Virus record (IMG/VR): IMGVR_UViG_3300017987_005481
Location: 1-39,859 of that record
Direction: 5' to 3' (one strand)
From: a virus
Length of the DNA stretch: 39,859 bases
Below, in pieces: positions 34,687-39,859 of this stretch. Position 1 is the stretch's first letter. Each line of letters begins with the position of its first letter. A program made the translations under genes and the position numbers. The notes under the pieces were generated by a model. The model did no database searches. It was not told the origin of the DNA and worked only from the letters and a program-made list of their open reading frames with translations.

Positions 34687-34887
34687 ATGAACCTGGACGA
34701 ATATCTTTGGAGAAACAAAATCACAAAACAGGATTTTGCCAATCAAATAGGAATATCAAGAGGGCATATCCACCAGCTGATTAATGGAACTAGAAGCCCC
34801 AGCGCAAAACTAGCCAAGAAAATAGAAGAGGCGACAGGGGGAGAGGTAACTAAGGAGGAACTATTGTTTCCGGAGGATTACGAATGA
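34687..34887 (+). CDS. Cro/YdaS-like helix-turn-helix regulator 2
   Basis: A 66-residue paralogue of the protein at 33951. HTH Gln-Asp-Phe-Ala-Asn-Gln-Ile-Gly-Ile-Ser-Arg-Gly-His-Ile-His-Gln-Leu-Ile-Asn-Gly, then Leu-Ala-Lys-Lys-Ile-Glu-Glu-Ala-Thr-Gly-Gly-Glu-Val-Thr and Leu-Leu-Phe-Pro-Glu. The recognition helix differs at several positions. Divergent from a minus-strand pair and coupled (ATGA) to the DUF29 gene. Confidence 0.85.
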   Translation: MNLDEYLWRNKITKQDFANQIGISRGHIHQLINGTRSPSAKLAKKIEEATGGEVTKEELLFPEDYE

Positions 34888-35354
34888 AGAAGAAAACTCA
34901 CCAAAACAGGCCGAAAAAGTTATCGGTTATGCAAAAATCACCTCCCACATATGAGAAGGACTTTTATGGATGGACGCGCTTACAAGCTAATCTTTTGAAG
35001 AACCAGGAGTTTGAAAAAATGGACATAGATCATTTGATAGAGGAGATTGAGTCGTTGGGTAATTCTGAGGAACGTGCATTAGAGAGCCACATATCAAACT
35101 TATTCATGCACTTGCTGAAGATCAAATACCAGCCAGCAATGCATACTAGATCATGGGATAACTCCGTTAAGAACGCATCTTTTCAGTCAGAAAAAATACT
35201 GAAGAAAAATCCAGGTCTTAAACCTAAATTAAAAGAAATCACCAAGGATGCGTATTATTCAGCTAGATTAAAAGCTTCTTCAGAAACAGGTTTAGAGACT
35301 GACATATTTCCCAAGAAATGCCCCTTCAAAATAGCTGAAATAATTAAAATTTGA
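34884..35354 (+). CDS. DUF29 protein
   Basis: A 156-residue protein. After a basic N-terminus it shows the DUF29 pattern: Tyr-Glu-Lys-Asp-Phe-Tyr-Gly-Trp, Ile-Asp-His-Leu-Ile-Glu-Glu-Ile-Glu-Ser-Leu-Gly, His-Leu-Leu-Lys-Ile-Lys-Tyr-Gln-Pro, then Ala-Tyr-Tyr-Ser-Ala-Arg and Phe-Pro-Lys-Lys-Cys-Pro. DUF29 is a helical family of unknown function, often near regulators and mobile elements. Overlaps both neighbours. Confidence 0.85.
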   Translation: MKKKTHQNRPKKLSVMQKSPPTYEKDFYGWTRLQANLLKNQEFEKMDIDHLIEEIESLGNSEERALESHISNLFMHLLKIKYQPAMHTRSWDNSVKNASFQSEKILKKNPGLKPKLKEITKDAYYSARLKASSETGLETDIFPKKCPFKIAEIIKI

Positions 35355-35659
35355 TGAAAAATAAATATCGTTCAATTGATGATCTACTGGAAGACTATCT
35401 TCACGATCCTGAATTCGCTATGAGCTTTCTTAACCAAGCTCTAGAAGATGAAGATGTTGATGCTCTTAAAGTTTCTCTCAAAGACATTATACGCGTACAT
35501 GGAAACGTATCCAATCTAGCAAAAGAGGCGCACATAAGCAGGGGAACCATTTACAATGTTATAAACGGAAGAGGTCAAATGGAGATAGGTACAGTCTTAA
35601 AGCTAATCCATGCCCCTGGATACAACCTAACAGTGTCCAAAAGAGAGCAAACCGCGTAA
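35354..35659 (+). CDS. HigA-like/addiction-module antidote-type HTH protein
   Basis: A 101-residue protein, ATG in a TGATG overlap with DUF29. Residues 10-45 are a helical region (Leu-Glu-Asp-Tyr-Leu, Ala-Leu-Glu-Asp-Glu). The HTH at about 50-80 is Asn-Val-Ser-Asn-Leu-Ala-Lys-Glu-Ala-His-Ile-Ser-Arg-Gly-Thr-Ile-Tyr. It then has Gly-Tyr-Asn-Leu-Thr-Val as in probable addiction-module antidotes. No RelE-type toxin is adjacent. Probably a regulator, possibly with DUF29 as partner. Confidence 0.7.
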   Translation: MKNKYRSIDDLLEDYLHDPEFAMSFLNQALEDEDVDALKVSLKDIIRVHGNVSNLAKEAHISRGTIYNVINGRGQMEIGTVLKLIHAPGYNLTVSKREQTA

Positions 35660-35726
35660 CTAAACACACATTAATTTAAATATTTTCACCTTGTTAATAA
35701 CTACCAAAACATGTTAAAACCTTGGC

Positions 35727-36101
35727 ATGAATATCGAGGTCGTAGAATTTTATCCTTGTTCCGATCCTGTCGCATCCCATGCCGGCAAACATACTAATTT
35801 TATTGGAACGCTGCATATTTATCTCTGCGATCTCGATATTGATTTAAGGGGGCTTCCCGTCTTTAAAAAGGGCAAGCGCATCTTCATACAGATGCCGAAT
35901 AAAAACGCCGTCGACCCAGATACAAAAGAAAAAGTGAAATTCCCCATCTTTAACTTCGCTAATCACGCGAAGCAGCAAGAGCTTGTCAGAGCAATTGTGA
36001 AAGAAGCAGTACCCTTCATTCAGAAGACCTACGTTCCTCCAAAGAAGGCGGCCTCAGGCGCACCCTTTCGAACTCTACGTCGTATCCCAGCATCAAAATA
36101 A
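35727..36101 (+). CDS. Hypothetical protein
   Basis: A 124-residue basic protein. Strand-rich core: Ile-Gly-Thr-Leu-His-Ile-Tyr-Leu-Cys, Leu-Asp-Ile-Asp-Leu-Arg-Gly-Leu-Pro-Val, then Ile-Phe-Ile-Gln-Met-Pro-Asn, loosely like SpoVG-type nucleic-acid-binding proteins. No firm family. The tail is Lys/Pro/Ala-rich and overlaps a minus-strand gene by 86 bp. The RBS is weak. Confidence 0.55.
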   Translation: MNIEVVEFYPCSDPVASHAGKHTNFIGTLHIYLCDLDIDLRGLPVFKKGKRIFIQMPNKNAVDPDTKEKVKFPIFNFANHAKQQELVRAIVKEAVPFIQKTYVPPKKAASGAPFRTLRRIPASK

Positions 36102-36231
36102 TCTGAAGCATATCTTCCGTCAGACTCTTTGTCTTTGTCAACCTGCAAAACAACTGCGCCGACTCATTTTTCGGGTAATATTTTAATTTACCCCATGAAA
36201 AACGTTCTCTAACTATTATTTTATCATCCAT
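36016..36231 (-). CDS. Small hypothetical protein, convergent overlap
   Basis: A 71-residue protein. AGGGG stands upstream of the ATG; the N-terminal two thirds lie outside any other gene and look protein-like (Phe-Ser-Trp-Gly-Lys-Leu-Lys-Tyr-Tyr-Pro-Lys; Leu-Thr-Glu-Asp-Met-Leu-Gln-Ile-Ile-Leu-Met-Leu-Gly-Tyr). The last 28 residues are antisense to the end of the 35727 gene. No family recognised. Confidence 0.5.
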   Translation of the reverse strand: MDDKIIVRERFSWGKLKYYPKNESAQLFCRLTKTKSLTEDMLQIILMLGYDVEFERVRLRPPSLEERRSSE

Positions 36232-36303
36232 TGAACACCCCTATAAATAAAGTGGATTATGTTAATATAAAAATAATGTATTAATCAACCTTAAACAAAT
36301 ATT

Positions 36304-36561
36304 ATGAGTAATTTAAAAAATTGGATGATTAAAAAAAACAAAGGACCAATAAAATTATCTAAACAACTCGGCATGGATTTATTGCAATTATGGACAATAT
36401 TCAGCCACATAAGAAAGCCCAAAGCCTGGGAAGCTAAACGTATTAGCGATTTCACTTTGGGACAGGTTAGCGTCCTGGACCTATACAAGGACTTTGAAGA
36501 GTTTCAGAAAAAAACACCTTGCCAGAAATTAAAGAAATTACGCAGAATCCCTAAAAATTAG
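36304..36561 (+). CDS. Cro-like helix-turn-helix protein
   Basis: An 85-residue basic protein. Pattern Ile-Lys-Leu-Ser-Lys-Gln-Leu-Gly-Met-Asp-Leu-Leu-Gln-Leu-Trp, then Glu-Ala-Lys-Arg-Ile-Ser-Asp-Phe-Thr-Leu-Gly-Gln-Val-Ser-Val-Leu-Asp-Leu matches the Cro/YdaS scheme also seen at 33951 and 34687. There is no clear RBS and the base composition is AT-rich. Last phage-like gene before the host-like segment. Confidence 0.55.
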   Translation: MSNLKNWMIKKNKGPIKLSKQLGMDLLQLWTIFSHIRKPKAWEAKRISDFTLGQVSVLDLYKDFEEFQKKTPCQKLKKLRRIPKN

Positions 36562-36570
36562 TATGGAAGG

Positions 36571-36616
36571 CATGGGATCTTCCCATACAAACACAGATAA
36601 AGATCCCGTGCTTTTC
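36571..36616 (+). terminator. Terminator-like hairpin with alternative folds
   Basis: CATGGGATCTT (36571-36581) pairs with AAGATCCCGTG (36600-36610), 11 bp with one G-T pair, followed by CTTTTC. The first arm can instead pair locally: GTATGG/CCATAC (36561-36588) or ATGGGA/TCCCAT. It ends the phage-side transcription. The T-tract is short, so efficiency is uncertain. Confidence 0.55.
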
Positions 36617-36666
36617 ATGACATTTATGTAGAAGAGCCTGAAGTGCAGTTATTTTTGCTTCAAAAA

Positions 36667-36690
36667 GCAACATAACATACATTATCAGAC
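36667..36690. repeat. Right copy of the 24-bp direct repeat, possible attachment site
   Basis: Same sequence as 958-981 except for two adjacent bases. It lies between the last phage-like gene and the promoter of a host-like gene, as expected for an intergenic attR. No integrase or tRNA gene is next to it, so the att role is tentative. Confidence 0.4.
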
Positions 36691-36691
36691 G

Positions 36692-36721
36692 TTGACCTGA
36701 TGTGTCCCCCTGTGTTATAAT
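36692..36721 (+). promoter_or_regulatory. Sigma70-type promoter of the P-loop gene
   Basis: TTGACC (36692-36697), 18-bp spacer, perfect TATAAT (36716-36721), about 24 bp before the ATG of the gene at 36745. It begins 2 bp after the direct repeat. Confidence 0.75.
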
Positions 36722-36744
36722 GTTGATATGAAATAGGATAGATT

Positions 36745-37848
36745 ATGAATGTCTCAGGTTCTCAACCAATCATCCCAAGTCATACAGAAGAACACTCTTC
36801 ATCATCTTCAACTTCTGAAACTGGAAAAGAATTGCGGGTTTTTGACGATAGAGTTGCCGCAAGCTCTTCCTCCAGCTCCGGCCATGAACCGATCCACGGA
36901 GAAGTTGTCTTGCTCATCGGGACTTCTACTGCCGGTAAGTCTTCGATCATTTCAGGATTGATCCAACATGAGTCCAGGTTTCTGGAAACGGGTGTCGACC
37001 AAGCTGGTGTCAGAATTCTATTGGAATTCTTTGAAAAACATCACCCTGATGAAATGCAGCATTTCAAGGAAATTCTCGATATTAATGAACCTGGGTTGAT
37101 CCTGGATATGATTGTTGGCGGCCTTCCTCCAACATTTAATAACAAAGCAACCCCCTCCGATAAAGAACAATTTTCGCAAGAAGTTCAAAAGATGAAAGCG
37201 ACCTATGACAATTATTTTCCTCCCGACTCTGATGGACCCTGGGCGATGTTGGAAAATATGATGTTGGACGAAGTGCTGCTGCATGCGAAGAGCGGAACTC
37301 CAGTTATTTTTGATGCTTTAAAAACAGATTCCATTGCGACTCACGTACTATTTAGAGATCCTGCCGTAAAGCCTAAGATCGTGCTCGTCTACTGCCCTTT
37401 TCAGGATCTATCTGCCCGTGTGATCAATCGTAATAAAGAAGCTGTCGCTTCAGGCAACCCGGGAGATGTGCGCGCAGGCGTGTTTCCACTAGAACAATTT
37501 GCCGCTCTGTTCAAGCCAAAAGAATCTGATGAGGATCCTGTCATCCAAACCATTTCTAAAAAAGATGCTGAGGAAGCGGTTGGAACTCTCTTTGATCTCA
37601 GTGTGCAATTTCAAAAAGATCATTCCCCTATTCGGCTTGAGGGCAAAGACCTGCTTAAGGAAAGAGAAACTAAAATCCAGGCTATATTGTCCAAGCTGGG
37701 TTTTGAGCAGGATGATCCCCCGGATAAGGTGTCTGAGCTTACCCCTCGTTTCAATGGATATAACATCATAATCAATACATCCGCCCCCGGAGTCTCCAGA
37801 GAAGAGAGCGTTCAGCGTTCTGTCGAGCAAATTTTGTTCGATAAATAA
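36745..37848 (+). CDS. P-loop NTPase/kinase-like protein with Ser-rich N-terminus (host-like)
   Basis: A 367-residue protein. Residues 1-48 are Ser/His/Glu-rich and probably disordered. Walker A Gly-Thr-Ser-Thr-Ala-Gly-Lys-Ser-Ser is at 59-67, followed by a zeta-toxin or chloramphenicol-phosphotransferase-like order with Val-Ile-Phe-Asp-Ala-Leu-Lys near 190 and Val-Leu-Val-Tyr-Cys-Pro-Phe near 215. The disordered N-terminus would suit a secreted effector, but no known signal is seen. AGGATAG site; own promoter. Family assignment is by P-loop only. Confidence 0.65.
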   Translation: MNVSGSQPIIPSHTEEHSSSSSTSETGKELRVFDDRVAASSSSSSGHEPIHGEVVLLIGTSTAGKSSIISGLIQHESRFLETGVDQAGVRILLEFFEKHHPDEMQHFKEILDINEPGLILDMIVGGLPPTFNNKATPSDKEQFSQEVQKMKATYDNYFPPDSDGPWAMLENMMLDEVLLHAKSGTPVIFDALKTDSIATHVLFRDPAVKPKIVLVYCPFQDLSARVINRNKEAVASGNPGDVRAGVFPLEQFAALFKPKESDEDPVIQTISKKDAEEAVGTLFDLSVQFQKDHSPIRLEGKDLLKERETKIQAILSKLGFEQDDPPDKVSELTPRFNGYNIIINTSAPGVSREESVQRSVEQILFDK

Positions 37849-37928
37849 TTTTTTCTTCAAAAAAGTTCACAAGAAATTTTTCAGATGCTACACATTAACA
37901 TGCTTTACGTTACAACATGGAGTATGCA

Positions 37929-38813
37929 ATGAAAAAACATCTATTATTAACTTTTTTAACCCTATTTGCCTGCTTGGACTTGTCTGCCAGCTCTTTTTCA
38001 AAGGTAGATTCGCTCTATTTTGATCTACAGGCCGCTTTGGACAATTCCCAAGACCCTGCGCAGATCATCAACGACATCATTGAGGAACAGAACAAGGCAA
38101 TTGGCGATGCAGATCTCGCACTTTGCGCAATCCTACAGGCCCAACCGTTGATTTTAGCCGGTAAAGGAGAATCTCTTGCTTTACAAGCTCTCGGTTATAA
38201 TTCCCTTTACTTATTCGATAATGACCGTAAAAGCCTTGGAGACGGTGTCGTCAATTATTTCACTCAACTAAAGGTGGGATATCATACCCAAAATGCATTG
38301 ATTAATATCGGTCCTCAAGCCGCACTCGGTTTTTGGTTCAACAACTTACGTCCCTCGTTGATCAACGCTGGCCTCCAAGCTCCTACGGAACCTGCAGGAC
38401 CTGAGTATAACTACGACGTGATCACATTGATTGACTACAATGTTAATCTTTTGAGAGATCTTGACTCCGATAATTTCTTTGACTTGATTGCCATTCAAGC
38501 CCTAATGGCGGTTAACCAACAATCGCACCAGGCAGCAGTCAGCTTCACAGGGCAAGGTATTGACCTAGTTGATAACTTTTCATCAATTGTTCAATCACTT
38601 AATGATGAGAAGAGCGGAGTGAGCGATCCTTCTGTTATTGATGCGCTACTCGCAGCTCTTCCCGATAGCGATACTGCAAACACTTTCCTGTCGATCCAAA
38701 ACGTTTATGAATTGCTTGCAGATTATGTTGATGCCAATGGTTTATCTGATAAAGATGGCTATATTGAACTTTATGATCAATTGCGCCCTCTTTTGATACT
38801 GGCCAGTCAGTAA
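37929..38813 (+). CDS. Exported protein, paralogue 1 of a tandem pair
   Basis: A 294-residue protein from ATG 37929 (GGAG upstream); an earlier in-frame ATG at 37917 would precede the signal peptide. Signal peptide at about 1-21: Met-Lys-Lys-His-Leu-Leu-Leu-Thr-Phe-Leu-Thr-Leu-Phe-Ala-Cys, cleavage after Ser-Ala-Ser. The mature part is acidic and helical with Gly-Pro-Glu-Tyr-Asn-Tyr-Asp near the middle and Asp-Lys-Asp-Gly-Tyr-Ile-Glu-Leu-Tyr-Asp near the end, the latter like an EF-hand calcium loop. No family recognised. Confidence 0.75.
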   Translation: MKKHLLLTFLTLFACLDLSASSFSKVDSLYFDLQAALDNSQDPAQIINDIIEEQNKAIGDADLALCAILQAQPLILAGKGESLALQALGYNSLYLFDNDRKSLGDGVVNYFTQLKVGYHTQNALINIGPQAALGFWFNNLRPSLINAGLQAPTEPAGPEYNYDVITLIDYNVNLLRDLDSDNFFDLIAIQALMAVNQQSHQAAVSFTGQGIDLVDNFSSIVQSLNDEKSGVSDPSVIDALLAALPDSDTANTFLSIQNVYELLADYVDANGLSDKDGYIELYDQLRPLLILASQ

Positions 38814-38826
38814 TCTTTCTCTTTTA

Positions 38827-38860
38827 TTTCCGAGCCCCGATTAGAGGCTCGGAAATTCTA
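38827..38860 (+). terminator. Terminator between the exported paralogues
   Basis: TTTCCGAGCC (38827-38836) and GGCTCGGAAA (38846-38855) form a perfect 10-bp stem with a 9-base loop, 14 bp after the first paralogue's stop, followed by TTCTATTAT. The symmetric A/T flanks allow function in both directions. Confidence 0.75.
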
Positions 38861-38865
38861 TTATA

Positions 38866-38895
38866 TTGAATACAAATTAGTTATCATTTTATAAT
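38866..38895 (+). promoter_or_regulatory. Candidate promoter of the second exported paralogue
   Basis: TTGAAT (38866-38871), 18-bp spacer, TATAAT (38890-38895). It lies after the terminator, giving the second paralogue its own transcript with a leader of about 75 bases. The surrounding AT-richness makes chance matches possible. Confidence 0.5.
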
Positions 38896-38974
38896 AAATA
38901 AAGGATGTTCTATTGCTTTTGAATGAAATATCTTCATTCTTTTGTATTTATTAATAATAAAAAAGGAGGAGTTT

Positions 38975-39859
38975 ATGCTAAAAAATATCATAATTTGCTT
39001 ACTGCTAGTACTTGGGTGCTTAGATCTGTCTGCAAGTGCTTTTTCTAAGGTAGATTCGCTCTATTTTGAGCTGGAAACAGTGCTGAATAATTCACAAGAT
39101 ACAGAATCCATCGTAAATGAAATTGTTCAAGAACAAAATTCAGCCATTGGGCATGCTGATGTGGCGCTAAACGCGATCTTACAAGCGCAACTGCTAATTC
39201 TTGGTGGAAAATCTGAAGCGCTTGCTCTTGAACTTCTCGGGCATCATTCATTGTATATGTATGATAACGACCGTAAAACTCTCGGAGATGGCGCGGTTAA
39301 TTACTTTACGGTATTAAAAACTTCATATCAGGCGCAAAATGCCTTATTACTTATCAGTCCCGAACAAGCCCTTGCAAATTGGTTCAATCAACTTCGCCCA
39401 TTATTAAGAGATGCAGGTTTAAATGCTCCAACTGATCCTGCGGGTCCCGAATATAACTATGATATGCTCACTTTGATTGACTACAATGTGGAATTATTGA
39501 GAGATTTAGATTCAGGAAAGTTGTTGGACAAAATTCTTATTAATACATTAATGACATCCAATCAGCAATCTCAACAAATGGCGGTCAATTTAACGGGGCA
39601 AGGTATACAGTTTGTGAATAATTTTTCATCAGTTGTCCAAGCTCTAAATGATGAAAAAAATGAAGTTGACGATCCATCTGTTATCGATGCTGTTCTTGCA
39701 GCAGTGCCTGACTCAGACACTGAAAATACATTTACGACAATACAAGGTGTTTATCAATCCCTTGCAGATTATGTCGATCAAAACGGCACTTCTGATAAAG
39801 ATGGCTATATTGAACTGTACGACCAATTACGTCCTTATTTAATCCAGGCCAGCCAATAA
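38975..39859 (+). CDS. Exported protein, paralogue 2 of a tandem pair
   Basis: A 294-residue protein, the same length as its neighbour and clearly homologous throughout. ATG 38975 has an ideal AAGGAGGAG site. Signal peptide at about 1-20 (Met-Leu-Lys-Asn-Ile-Ile-Ile-Cys-Leu-Leu-Leu-Val-Leu-Gly-Cys), Ser-Ala-Ser cleavage. Lys-Val-Asp-Ser-Leu-Tyr-Phe, Gly-Pro-Glu-Tyr-Asn-Tyr-Asp and Asp-Lys-Asp-Gly-Tyr-Ile-Glu-Leu-Tyr-Asp-Gln-Leu-Arg-Pro are kept. The window ends at its stop. Role unknown. Confidence 0.75.
   Translation: MLKNIIICLLLVLGCLDLSASAFSKVDSLYFELETVLNNSQDTESIVNEIVQEQNSAIGHADVALNAILQAQLLILGGKSEALALELLGHHSLYMYDNDRKTLGDGAVNYFTVLKTSYQAQNALLLISPEQALANWFNQLRPLLRDAGLNAPTDPAGPEYNYDMLTLIDYNVELLRDLDSGKLLDKILINTLMTSNQQSQQMAVNLTGQGIQFVNNFSSVVQALNDEKNEVDDPSVIDAVLAAVPDSDTENTFTTIQGVYQSLADYVDQNGTSDKDGYIELYDQLRPYLIQASQ

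Overview
The window is a contiguous phage genome, probably a prophage, of a Gram-negative bacterium, followed on the right by about 3.1 kb that looks like host chromosome. The virion genes indicate a podovirus-like particle: a P22-type portal, an N4-gp56-type major capsid protein, gp4-like adaptor and large closure proteins, three consecutive ejection-type internal proteins and a series of short fibre proteins. No long tail, tape measure, integrase or recognisable endolysin is seen. The host cannot be named from the sequence. The Ser-rich P-loop protein and the twin secreted 294-residue proteins at the right end would fit a host-associated lineage such as environmental Chlamydiota, but that is only an impression.

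Layout. 1-3904: two diverged copies of a Panacea-antitoxin/small membrane protein pair, an O-like replication initiator whose gene contains palindromic repeats, a DUF1064 nuclease and small genes. 4068-11200: the packaging module, interrupted twice. A minus-strand DUF4160/DUF2442/XRE cassette sits between the small and large terminase genes. The large terminase itself is split into an ATPase gene (5369-6118) and a nuclease gene (9589-10389), with about 3.5 kb of small same-strand genes between them, several of DUF551 type. 11338-30074: head, closure, ejection and fibre genes in one tightly coupled plus-strand operon, with three structured non-coding spacers (11201-11337, 14005-14128, 16432-16549).

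30114-33825: a minus-strand early operon with a YqaJ-type exonuclease, a putative ssDNA-binding partner, a metallophosphoesterase and small genes. 33841-36561: a regulatory region with two near-duplicate Cro-like regulators, each divergent from a minus-strand operon and each carrying a similar operator-like motif over its -35 box, then DUF29, a HigA-like protein and small unknown genes. 36667 onward: an imperfect 24-bp repeat also present at 958, a clear sigma70-type promoter, a P-loop protein and two tandem exported paralogues.

The strongest novelty candidate is the two-gene terminase with an accessory island at the ATPase/nuclease boundary. Next are the complementary decay of the duplicated Panacea module and the candidate origin inside the initiator gene. 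All family assignments were made by eye from motifs and gene order; no database search was run.
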